A DNA stretch of 64,000 nt from Mucilaginibacter terrigena (GTDB lineage Bacteria; Bacteroidota; Bacteroidia; Sphingobacteriales; Sphingobacteriaceae): positions 43,550 through 107,549 of the forward strand of contig NZ_SEWG01000010.1 in the NCBI RefSeq assembly GCF_004168255.1, given 5' to 3'. The notes beneath the pieces were generated by a model, which saw nothing but the letters and a program-made list of their open reading frames with translations, did not search any database and was not told where the DNA came from. How positions within the stretch are numbered: position 1 is the first letter of the stretch; every line of letters starts with the position of its first letter. Shown here one piece after another: positions 1 to 7,932 of the stretch. The position numbers were made by a program, and so were the translations under genes.

Positions 1-971
1 AGGTTTATGAATGGCTTTGGGAAAAATCATGCATCTCTTTTGACGAAATGAGCAATATTTCAAAAGAACTCCGTACTAAACTTAATGACAAATTTGTAAT
101 TAACAATGTTAAAATAAATACATCACAGGTTAGTGCTGATAAAACTATAAAAAATTCTTTTATATTACATGATACTCACCTAATTGAAGGTGTTTTAATT
201 CCGACTACCGACCGCATGACGGCCTGCGTGTCGTCGCAGGTGGGCTGCAGCCTTACCTGTAAATTTTGCGCTACGGGTTATATGGACCGCAAACGCAACC
301 TTAATCCCGACGAAATTTACGACCAGGTGGTGTTGATTGATAAGCAAGCCCGCGAAAATTATGGTATCCCATTATCAAACATTGTGTATATGGGCATGGG
401 CGAACCTTTGCTTAATTATGCCAACGTGATAAAATCGATAGAGCGCATAACGGCGGAGGATGGGTTGAACATGTCGCCAAAGCGCATAACGGTGTCTACA
501 GCGGGCATTGCTAAAATGATACGTAAACTGGGCGACGACCAAGTAAAGTTTAACCTGGCCCTTTCGTTACACGCCGCTAACGACGAAAAGCGCAACACCA
601 TAATGCCCATTAATGAGCAAAACTCGTTGAAAGCGCTGGCCGACGCTTTAAAATACTACTTTGCCAAAACCAAAAACCCGGTTACTTACGAGTATATTAT
701 TTTTGATGGGGTAAACGACACCCTGCAGGACGCCATGGAACTTGCACGTTTTTGCAAGCACCTGCCCTGCAAGGTTAATATTATTGAATACAACCCCATA
801 TCGATGGCGGCATTTATTAATGCCGGTGAAGATAAGGTAGAAGCCTTTGCCGATTACCTGCGCAGCCAGGGCATTAACACCAACCTGCGCCGCAGCCGTG
901 GCAAGGATATTGACGCCGCTTGCGGGCAATTGGCTATTAATGAGAAGGAAAAGGAAGTTGCAAAGGCTTAA
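1..971 (+). CDS. rlmN: 23S rRNA (adenine2503-C2)-methyltransferase RlmN, 5' end outside window
   Basis: Radical-SAM methyltransferase that puts a C2 methyl on A2503 of 23S rRNA (and on tRNA A37 in studied homologues). The CxxxCxxC iron-sulfur motif is visible as CSLTCKFC, followed by the GEPL-type motif MGMGEPLLNY and a C-terminal Cys in DAACGQL. The first ATG at 48 is not the start: the frame stays open back to base 3 and reads VYEWLWEKSCISFDEM, which is the usual RlmN N-terminal segment, so the gene begins left of the window. Family identity is certain; the start is not visible. Confidence 0.96.
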   Translation, partial: VYEWLWEKSCISFDEMSNISKELRTKLNDKFVINNVKINTSQVSADKTIKNSFILHDTHLIEGVLIPTTDRMTACVSSQVGCSLTCKFCATGYMDRKRNLNPDEIYDQVVLIDKQARENYGIPLSNIVYMGMGEPLLNYANVIKSIERITAEDGLNMSPKRITVSTAGIAKMIRKLGDDQVKFNLALSLHAANDEKRNTIMPINEQNSLKALADALKYYFAKTKNPVTYEYIIFDGVNDTLQDAMELARFCKHLPCKVNIIEYNPISMAAFINAGEDKVEAFADYLRSQGINTNLRRSRGKDIDAACGQLAINEKEKEVAKA

Positions 972-990
972 TACTAAATGAGCTAAACTA

Positions 991-1019
991 TTGCTTTTGT
1001 TTTTTATTAATTATATTTG
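991..1019 (+). promoter_or_regulatory. Bacteroidota-type promoter for the PIN toxin-antitoxin pair
   Basis: TTG at 991-993, an 18-base spacer, then an exact TAnnTTTG element (TATATTTG) at 1012-1019. The predicted transcript start is only a few bases before the ATG at 1026, so the leader would be very short or absent. This argues against the TTG at 1017 as start codon. Confidence 0.55.
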
Positions 1020-1025
1020 ATAGTT

Positions 1026-1271
1026 ATGCAAACAACTTACAGACTGAAAGCAAAAGAATTAAGCCTGGATTTTTTAGAGTCTTTAAAATCTATGTTTACA
1101 GGGCAGGAATTAGAAATTACTGTTAAATCGGTAAACAACAAAACCCCTGTAAAGAATAAAAAGAAGCTGCTGCAAATGATTGAAGCGAACAGCAATAACG
1201 CTCCCGTTATATCTCCGGATATCGATATTCGCACCCTAATAGATGCTTCACAAAACCCTGGCAGCATATAA
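1026..1271 (+). CDS. Putative antitoxin partner of the PIN-domain protein
   Basis: Small 81-residue protein, strand- and helix-forming at the N terminus, with a Lys-rich middle and a C-terminal tail ending in Pro-Gly-Ser-Ile. I recognise no DNA-binding fold. Its position, two bases before a PIN ribonuclease gene and sharing its promoter, fits the antitoxin of a VapBC-like type II module, whose C-terminal tail would block the PIN active site. I chose the ATG at 1026 over the in-frame TTG at 1017 because the latter lies inside the -7 promoter element. The function is inferred from position. Confidence 0.6.
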   Translation: MQTTYRLKAKELSLDFLESLKSMFTGQELEITVKSVNNKTPVKNKKKLLQMIEANSNNAPVISPDIDIRTLIDASQNPGSI

Positions 1272-1273
1272 AT

Positions 1274-1678
1274 ATGTTTTACGTTGATACGGACGTTCTA
1301 ATTCATTCGATGATCAAGCAAAACCCTTCCTTACATTTGCAGGTGAAAAATTTACTTGATCAATTTGTTGAGGATAACAAACTAAGCATATCCTGGCTAA
1401 GCATTCAAGAAACAGCCTTTGTATTGGGGAAACTAAATCAACCAATAGAATCTATTTCATTAAATATTGATTTCCTGATAGCCTTACAACCGGCAGAATA
1501 CGGCTTAGTTGCATTTAACAGAGCAACAGAACTTGCTAAAATCATTGGTTTTAAGGATTTTAATGACTGCTTGCATACTGCAATTGCCGAGCAGCATTGC
1601 ACTGATCTTTACACATGTAATTTCAAAGATTTTGAACGTATTAAGCCTTATACTACATTAAACATCCACTTTATTTGA
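1274..1678 (+). CDS. PIN-domain protein, probable VapC-like ribonuclease toxin
   Basis: 134 residues, normal for a single PIN domain. The acidic metal-binding set is present: Asp5 and Asp7 in YVDTDVLIH, Glu46 in SIQETAF, Asp95/Asp98 in FKDFNDC, and the C-terminal (S/T)xNxxDF-type motif CNFKDF. PIN proteins of this form cleave RNA, often tRNA or rRNA, and are held inactive by the cognate antitoxin. It follows the small putative antitoxin gene with a two-base gap, so the two are surely co-transcribed. The target RNA cannot be told from the sequence. Confidence 0.85.
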   Translation: MFYVDTDVLIHSMIKQNPSLHLQVKNLLDQFVEDNKLSISWLSIQETAFVLGKLNQPIESISLNIDFLIALQPAEYGLVAFNRATELAKIIGFKDFNDCLHTAIAEQHCTDLYTCNFKDFERIKPYTTLNIHFI

Positions 1679-1699
1679 TATTGCTATATCATATATAAA

Positions 1700-2398
1700 A
1701 TGCCCTTATTACGCACTTACCTGGCCGATTTTGTTTCGCTGCTGTTCCCGCAGCTTTGCGCGGCATGCAGGGCCAGCCTGGTAGCAAACGAGGATATTTT
1801 ATGCACCGATTGCCTTTATAATTTACCATTCACCAATTTTCACCAGCAGCCCGATAATATTGTTGCGCGACAGTTTTGGGGTAAACTTAACATTGAGGCG
1901 GCTTACTCCCTTTATTATTTCAACAAAGGCAGCAAAGTGCAAAACATGGTGCACCAGTTTAAATACAATGGCATGCACCGGATAGGTAATTTGCTGGGGA
2001 ATATTGCCGGCCAGCAGCTATTACAAAACTCTGTGTTCAGCACGGTTGATTATATTATCCCGGTGCCGCTGCATAAAAAACGTTTAAAAACCCGGGGGTA
2101 CAATCAAAGCGCCTGCTTTGCCGAAGGGTTAGCCGATAAGTTAAATGCGGCTGTAGAACCGGATAATCTGATACGTACAGTATCCACCAAAACGCAAACC
2201 CACAAATCGCGGTTTGCACGGTTCCAAAATATGCAGGAAGTTTTTGCTGTAGCCCGCCCAAAAGATCTTGAACATAAACATGTGCTGCTTGTTGACGATA
2301 TCGTTACCACCGGCGCAACGCTGGAAGCATGCGGGATCGAATTACTTAAGGTACCGGGGCTGAAGCTAAGTATAGCGACTATTGCTTATGCGGAGTAG
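1700..2398 (+). CDS. ComF family phosphoribosyltransferase-like protein
   Basis: 232 residues, the usual ComF length. The N terminus carries two CxxC pairs (LCAAC and CTDC), a likely zinc knuckle. The C-terminal half is a PRTase fold with the PRPP-binding loop VLLVDDIVTTGATLEACG. In naturally competent bacteria ComF is needed for DNA uptake; in others its role is unclear, and the true substrate is unknown. It stands alone on the plus strand, 21 bases after the PIN gene, with no promoter match of its own. Confidence 0.88.
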   Translation: MPLLRTYLADFVSLLFPQLCAACRASLVANEDILCTDCLYNLPFTNFHQQPDNIVARQFWGKLNIEAAYSLYYFNKGSKVQNMVHQFKYNGMHRIGNLLGNIAGQQLLQNSVFSTVDYIIPVPLHKKRLKTRGYNQSACFAEGLADKLNAAVEPDNLIRTVSTKTQTHKSRFARFQNMQEVFAVARPKDLEHKHVLLVDDIVTTGATLEACGIELLKVPGLKLSIATIAYAE

Positions 2399-2454
2399 AC
2401 CGGGATTAAGTGGATTCTTCAGATTAAGGGGATTTGATTTGCAACTTTGATAGC

Positions 2455-2532
2455 ATCACGCGTTTAGATGCTTCGCTATCGCTCAGCATGACAAAAAGAT
2501 CATTAAATACTATTCCCCCTTCAGGGGATTAG
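2455..2532. repeat. Short self-complementary intergenic sequence, REP-like
   Basis: Between convergent comF and the histidine kinase. It contains agcatc/gatgct inverted arms near 2451-2475, then TCGCTATCGCTC followed by AGCATGACA, wording also found in the long palindrome at 28922-29025. A ccccttcagggg palindrome follows near 2516. It probably also ends transcripts from both sides. Confidence 0.35.
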
Positions 2533-2542
2533 GGGGCCACAC

Positions 2543-5500
2543 TTACTGCTTCTGATACCTGCTCAGTTTCTCGAATAGGGTGGTTGGGTCGAAGGGTTTC
2601 AGGATGTAATCGTTCATACCGGCATCTTCTATTTGCCCCATTTGGTTGCTCAGCATAGATGCGGTTAGGGCAATAATGGGCAGGTTTTGGAAATAAGCGT
2701 CGGCCTTGGCGCGGATAACGCCGGCAGCCTCTAAGCCGCCCATTACCGGCATGTGTATATCCATCAGTACAACATCAAAGTTTTTATGCAGTTCAAGCTT
2801 ATCAATAGCCTCCTGTCCGTTCTCGGCAAAATCGGCGGTTGCCCCCCATTTTTTCAGTACCTTATTGATCAGCAACCTGTTTATCTGGTTGTCGTCAACT
2901 ACAAGTACATTAATACTTAATCCTGTTTCCACTTTTTTGTTGTTATTAATAGTATGGTTGGCCAGCTTATTAAAAGTAATAGTAAACCAAAATGTTGAAC
3001 CATCCCCAAGTACACTGTCTACGTTTATACGAGAATCGTGCAGTTCAATTAAGCGCTTACTTATAGCTAACCCAAGCCCCGTGCCACCATAATTACGTGT
3101 TGTATCGGCTTCTGCCTGTTTAAACGACTCAAATATGGTGTTTAATTTGTTCTTAGCAATACCAATCCCGGTATCTGATACGCCAAAACGTATACGTACG
3201 GTATCATCATTTTGCTCAATTATCTTCAGGTCGATATTTACACCCCCTTTGGCGGTAAATTTAACAGAATTACTTACTAAATTCAATAATATCTGAATAA
3301 GCCTTGCCCTATCGCCTATAACAATGGGCGGCACAGCATCATCAACGGTATAAGTAAGGTAAATATCCTTTTCGTGCGCCTTATATTTCATCGAGCCGAT
3401 GATGCTTTGGATCATCTCGCGGATATCAACCTTTGCTTTCTCCAGTTCGATGTTCCCCGTCTCTATCTTTGTAAAATCGAGCACATCGTTTATCAGGGTC
3501 ATCAGGTTTTCGGCCGAAAATTTAAGAATGCTTAAATTTTCTTTCTGCGATTCCAGCGGGTCATCATTCAGCAACAAGTGCGACATGCCGATAACCGCGT
3601 TCAGTGGCGTACGTATCTCGTGGCTCATTACGCCTATAAACATATCTTTGGCGCGGTTAAGCTGCAGCGCTTCTTCTTTGGCTGCTATCAGGTCAAGTTC
3701 GGCTTTCTTTTTGGCGGTAATGTCAATAATGGTTTCAATGTATTTATCAACCTTACCGTTTTCGCCCATTATTACCGAGTTGATAACCGATATCCAAAGT
3801 GGCTGCCCATCTTTTCGGTATATCAGCAGGTCTACCTCGAACGATTGCTTTTTTGCAGATAGTTCGCGTGTTTTTTGTATAATGGAAACATCTGTCAGCT
3901 CACCTTTAAGCGAATCGCCCAGGTGCTTATCTTTAACATCATTTAAACTGTAGCCGGTAATGTGTTCAAAGGCGGTGTTCACCCACTCTACTTTACCATC
4001 GCTGTTATTGATAACCACGCCGCTGGTTGTTTTGCTGGCCACAAGCGATAGCATGGTAAGCTCTTCTTCTACTTTTTTACGTTCGGTTATATCAACCATT
4101 ACGCCTATCTGGCGTTCAACGCTGCCAACTTCGTTAAACAGCGGGCTATTTGATATAAATACCCAAGCGTTAGATCCGTCCTTTTTATAGATCTTTATTT
4201 CTACCTCGTAAGGTTTATTTGCTTTAACAGCCTCTACAGCTGCCTGGAAAACCTCCAGGTTGGTTTCTTTTCCAATCAGTTTTGTGCCTACCGTTTGCCC
4301 TTTTAGTTCTTCAAGGGTATAACCAATAATGTGTTCAAGGGCTTCGTTCATCCAAATTATCTTGCCTTTGTCGTCACGTATCATAATACCGCTTGGCGAT
4401 TTACGTGCGGCGAATGACAGTATCTCCACATCACTTTCGGCACGCTTGCGGGCTGTAATGTTGGTGATGATGCGGATATACTTTTCTAATCCGCCTTCGC
4501 TATTATAAAGCACTGTATTAGTAACCAGTATCCACAAAGGCCGGCCATCCTTACTTACCATAGATAGCTCTACTTCGTAAGGCTGGTTTTTATCCCTTGC
4601 CTCTATCAATATTCTTTCTGCTTCGGCATCCTTTGGTTTACCTTTTAAAACTTCGCCTAAAAATTTCCCTTCTACATCCTGTAAAGTGTAACCTGTAATA
4701 TGTTCAAAGGCGTCGTTTATCCAAACCACCTCATCATCAGCGTTACTTATCACAACGCCGTTACGTATTTTGCTGGCTACTAACGATAGCTGCCGGGTTT
4801 GGTCGATAAGGGCTTGCTGATAGGTTGTATCGCGCCCGCTGGCATACCATTTACCACCTTTGTTAACCGCTGTCCAGCTAATATGCTTTACTTCGCCCCC
4901 TGCGGTTACTGTTTTGGTTTCCAGTTCAAAGGGCTTTTGCGACCTCACGGCTTCTTCAATAAGCGGGACGTATTGCTCGCGGTTTTTGCCCACAACAAAA
5001 TCCCACAACGATTTACCCATTGCCTGTTGCGGCGTGTAACCCAAAATAGGCAAAACAGCATCGTTAATGGTTTCGATATTAGAATCGGCACCCGCTATAA
5101 AATGGATCTCTGACGAGCTGTTGAACAGGTTAGAAAACTCTTTATGTACCTCAAGGCTTTTTTCGAGTTCCTTTTTTTGCTTGCGCAGGGTAAGGTGCGA
5201 CATCACCTCGTCGGCAAGCGTGCGCAGCGCATCGCGTTGTTCGGCGGTTAATTTACGGGGGATATGGTCAACTACGCAAAGCGAACCCAGGCGAAAGCCT
5301 TCGGGATCTATGAGCGGGGCACCCGCGTAAAAACGGATCCCATCATTAGTATCAACAAACGGATTAGCTTTTAACTCGTCATGCACTAAGGCATCGGGCA
5401 CCTCAAATATCTCGTCGCCCTGTATGGTGTAATTACAAAATGCGTCGGCACGGGGCGTTTCGTTTATTTCAAGGCCAACTTTCGATTTAAACCACTGCTT

Positions 5501-5671
5501 TTCGCCATCAATTAAGGTGATAAGGGCAATAGGCGCCTGGCATATATACGATGCCAGGCGGGTTATAGCGTCGTACTCTTTCTCGGGCAGCGTATCCAGC
5601 ACGTCGTACGAGTCCAGGGCGTTTAAACGCCTGTTCTCCATATCAAAAGAGTGTCCCTGCTTTATCCCCAT
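2543..5671 (-). CDS. Hybrid sensor histidine kinase: GAF, four PAS, HisKA, HATPase, receiver
   Basis: 1042 residues, no membrane segments, so a cytosolic sensor. In order: a GAF domain (about 12-165), four PAS/PAC units (about 180-660), HisKA with phospho-acceptor His in MSHEIRTPLNAV, a GHKL ATPase with the DTGIGI and GGTGLGLAIS boxes, and a C-terminal receiver with phospho-acceptor Asp in LMDIHMPVMGG. PAS units 2 and 4 are very alike (FEHITGYTLQDV versus FEHITGYSLNDV), so they arose by internal duplication. It starts nine bases after the glyA stop and is probably co-transcribed with it. There is no output domain or adjacent regulator, so its partner is elsewhere. Confidence 0.93.
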   Translation of the reverse strand: MGIKQGHSFDMENRRLNALDSYDVLDTLPEKEYDAITRLASYICQAPIALITLIDGEKQWFKSKVGLEINETPRADAFCNYTIQGDEIFEVPDALVHDELKANPFVDTNDGIRFYAGAPLIDPEGFRLGSLCVVDHIPRKLTAEQRDALRTLADEVMSHLTLRKQKKELEKSLEVHKEFSNLFNSSSEIHFIAGADSNIETINDAVLPILGYTPQQAMGKSLWDFVVGKNREQYVPLIEEAVRSQKPFELETKTVTAGGEVKHISWTAVNKGGKWYASGRDTTYQQALIDQTRQLSLVASKIRNGVVISNADDEVVWINDAFEHITGYTLQDVEGKFLGEVLKGKPKDAEAERILIEARDKNQPYEVELSMVSKDGRPLWILVTNTVLYNSEGGLEKYIRIITNITARKRAESDVEILSFAARKSPSGIMIRDDKGKIIWMNEALEHIIGYTLEELKGQTVGTKLIGKETNLEVFQAAVEAVKANKPYEVEIKIYKKDGSNAWVFISNSPLFNEVGSVERQIGVMVDITERKKVEEELTMLSLVASKTTSGVVINNSDGKVEWVNTAFEHITGYSLNDVKDKHLGDSLKGELTDVSIIQKTRELSAKKQSFEVDLLIYRKDGQPLWISVINSVIMGENGKVDKYIETIIDITAKKKAELDLIAAKEEALQLNRAKDMFIGVMSHEIRTPLNAVIGMSHLLLNDDPLESQKENLSILKFSAENLMTLINDVLDFTKIETGNIELEKAKVDIREMIQSIIGSMKYKAHEKDIYLTYTVDDAVPPIVIGDRARLIQILLNLVSNSVKFTAKGGVNIDLKIIEQNDDTVRIRFGVSDTGIGIAKNKLNTIFESFKQAEADTTRNYGGTGLGLAISKRLIELHDSRINVDSVLGDGSTFWFTITFNKLANHTINNNKKVETGLSINVLVVDDNQINRLLINKVLKKWGATADFAENGQEAIDKLELHKNFDVVLMDIHMPVMGGLEAAGVIRAKADAYFQNLPIIALTASMLSNQMGQIEDAGMNDYILKPFDPTTLFEKLSRYQKQ

Positions 5672-5680
5672 CTATCAGTG

Positions 5681-6961
5681 CTAATCTTTATCCCTGTATA
5701 ACGGGAAGTCTTCCATCAGCTTGTGAACCTTTTTACGAATTTTTTTGATGGATGTTTCATTTTCAGGATCAATTAATACGGCATCTATCAGGTCAACAAT
5801 GGTTTCCATATGCTTTTCTTTTAAACCGCGTGTGGTAATGGCCGCTGTGCCAACCCGTATGCCCGAAGTTACAAATGGCGATTTATCATCATATGGCACC
5901 ATGTTTTTATTAACGGTGATATCCGCGCTAACCAGTACATTCTCGGCTGCTTTGCCGGTAATGTTTTTATTACGAAGGTCTATCAGCATTAAGTGGTTAT
6001 CGGTACCGCCTGATATAATATCATATCCCCGGGCAACAAATGCTTTCGCCATGGCGGCAGCGTTTAGTTTTACCTGGGCAATATACTTCATGTAACCATC
6101 GGTTAAAGCTTCGCCAAAGGCAATTGCCTTGGCAGCAATAATATGCTCGAGCGGGCCGCCCTGCGTACCCGGGAACACGGCCATATCCAATAAGGCCGAC
6201 ATCATCTTCACCTCGCCTTTTGGTGTTTTTAAGCCCCATGGGTTTACAAAATCTTTACCCAATAAAATAAGGCCGCCGCGCGGGCCGCGTAAGGTTTTGT
6301 GTGTAGTAGTGGTAACAATATGGCAGTGCGGCAACGGATCTGTTAATAAACCACGGGCAATTAAACCTGCCGGGTGGCTAATATCGGCCAGTACCAAAGC
6401 GCCAACTTTATCGGCAACTTTACGGATAAAGGCGTAATCCCAATCGCGCGAGTATGCCGATGCGCCGCAGATGATCAGTTTAGGCTTTTCTGCTAAAGCA
6501 ACTTTTTCAAGCTGTTTGTAATCAATAAGGCCGGTTTCTTTTACAACACCATAAAAATGCGGCTCGTACAGTTTACCCGAAAAGTTAACCGGCGAACCAT
6601 GCGTTAAGTGACCGCCATGAGAAAGATCGAATCCTAATATTTTATCGCCGGGGTTTAGCACCGCAAGCATTACTGCCGCGTTGGCCTGCGCGCCGCTGTG
6701 CGGCTGCACGTTTGCCCACTCCGCGTTAAACAATTGTTTGGCACGCTCAATAGCAATGGTCTCAATTTCATCAACCACTTCGCAGCCGCCGTAATAGCGC
6801 TTGCCCGGTAAGCCTTCGGCGTATTTATTGGTAGCCACAGAACCTGCTGCTTCCATCACCTGCTTGCTTACAAAGTTTTCTGATGCAATAAGCTCAATTC
6901 CTTCTTCCTGGCGTTGCTGCTCTTCGTCTAACAGCTTGAATATTAATTTGTCTCTTTTCAT
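5681..6961 (-). CDS. glyA: Serine hydroxymethyltransferase
   Basis: PLP enzyme that interconverts serine and glycine while loading tetrahydrofolate with a one-carbon unit; cytosolic. The length (426) is typical. The PLP-lysine motif is visible as TTTTHKTLRGPRGG, and the N-terminal motif IELIASENFVS is canonical. The ATG at 6961 gives the standard N terminus. The hybrid histidine kinase follows within nine bases, an unusual partner for a housekeeping folate enzyme. A self-complementary terminator-like stretch separates it from scpA upstream. Confidence 0.98.
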   Translation of the reverse strand: MKRDKLIFKLLDEEQQRQEEGIELIASENFVSKQVMEAAGSVATNKYAEGLPGKRYYGGCEVVDEIETIAIERAKQLFNAEWANVQPHSGAQANAAVMLAVLNPGDKILGFDLSHGGHLTHGSPVNFSGKLYEPHFYGVVKETGLIDYKQLEKVALAEKPKLIICGASAYSRDWDYAFIRKVADKVGALVLADISHPAGLIARGLLTDPLPHCHIVTTTTHKTLRGPRGGLILLGKDFVNPWGLKTPKGEVKMMSALLDMAVFPGTQGGPLEHIIAAKAIAFGEALTDGYMKYIAQVKLNAAAMAKAFVARGYDIISGGTDNHLMLIDLRNKNITGKAAENVLVSADITVNKNMVPYDDKSPFVTSGIRVGTAAITTRGLKEKHMETIVDLIDAVLIDPENETSIKKIRKKVHKLMEDFPLYRDKD

Positions 6962-6998
6962 TGTTGTGTGTAAAACGGCGCTAAGTTAGTTATTAGAA

Positions 6999-7049
6999 GC
7001 TAAAAGCTGAAAGTCCAAAGCAAAAAGCTTTCGGCTTTAGTCTTTTAGC
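6999..7049 (-). terminator. Hairpin-forming spacer after scpA
   Basis: gctaaaag (6999-7006) pairs with cttttagc (7042-7049), and aaagc/gcttt pairs inside. It starts immediately beyond the scpA stop and is made of repeated words (ctgaaag, ctttcag) typical of spacer hairpins in this family. Confidence 0.45.
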
Positions 7050-7051
7050 TT

Positions 7052-7795
7052 TCAGCCCTTCGGCGAAATCCAGAAATTGTTGTACCCCAACCCTATCGTT
7101 ATATCTATCATTTCCTGCTGAAGCATCTCCAGCACGGCTAAAAAATTATATACAAAATGCACTTTGTTCTCGCTGTTGCCGGCGATGTTCTTAAAATCCA
7201 TTTTTTTGTTGATGCGCAGCAGGTTATTAATAGCCTCCTTTTGATGCTCTATAGTGTATGGGTATTGCACAACGGTATGGTGCACTTCTTCGGTACGGGT
7301 AAGGTACTGGCGCATCAGCCGGTTATACACCATCATTAACTTGTACAGGTTCAGGTCCGATAGTTCCTCACCGGGTACGGTAACCTTTTCTACCTGCTCC
7401 AGGTCGAGTTTGATATTTCCGCGTTTTTCCTGTTTAAAACGCTCGTCCTCAAAAGGGCGGATCTCCTCACAAAGCACCTTGAATTTTTTGTATTCGATAA
7501 GTTTACGGATAAGCCCCTCTTTGGTATCCATCTCGTTCTCTTCCTCATCGGCATTGTAGCGTGGCAGCAGCATTTTGGCTTTAATGCGCATCAGCGTAGC
7601 GGCAACAAAGATAAATTCGCTGGCCAGCTCCATGTTCAAAACCGTCATCTGGTGAATGTAGTTCAGGAAATCGTCGGTAATTTTAGCGATGGGGATATCG
7701 TGGATGTCGAGTTCATCCCGCTCTATAAAAAACAGCAAAAGATCAAAGGGGCCTTCAAACTGCGATAACTTTATGGAGAACCCATCTTCGGTCAT
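7052..7795 (-). CDS. scpA: Segregation and condensation protein A
   Basis: Kleisin subunit of the SMC-ScpAB condensin, bridging the SMC heads during chromosome compaction and segregation. The N terminus (SIKLSQFEGPFDLLLFFIERDELDIHDIPIAKIT) has the conserved kleisin start, and the C terminus has a winged-helix-like stretch. The length of 247 is normal. ScpB is not nearby; in this phylum the two genes are often separate. It is divergent from dxs, with which it shares a 137-base promoter region. Confidence 0.95.
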   Translation of the reverse strand: MTEDGFSIKLSQFEGPFDLLLFFIERDELDIHDIPIAKITDDFLNYIHQMTVLNMELASEFIFVAATLMRIKAKMLLPRYNADEEENEMDTKEGLIRKLIEYKKFKVLCEEIRPFEDERFKQEKRGNIKLDLEQVEKVTVPGEELSDLNLYKLMMVYNRLMRQYLTRTEEVHHTVVQYPYTIEHQKEAINNLLRINKKMDFKNIAGNSENKVHFVYNFLAVLEMLQQEMIDITIGLGYNNFWISPKG

Positions 7796-7932
7796 GTGCC
7801 AAAAATACAGCTATTTACGATTTAAAAAATTATAAATTGTTAAATTCAAAACAATAATTACCTTTAATATATTCCAATTATTAGCAATTAAATAGCTTAC
7901 TTTGTAAGTTATAACAGAGTGAATATCATCCA

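Noticed and set aside
48..50. ATG at 48 as the start of rlmN
   Set aside because: The frame is open to the window edge and encodes the conserved RlmN segment EWLWEKS before it.
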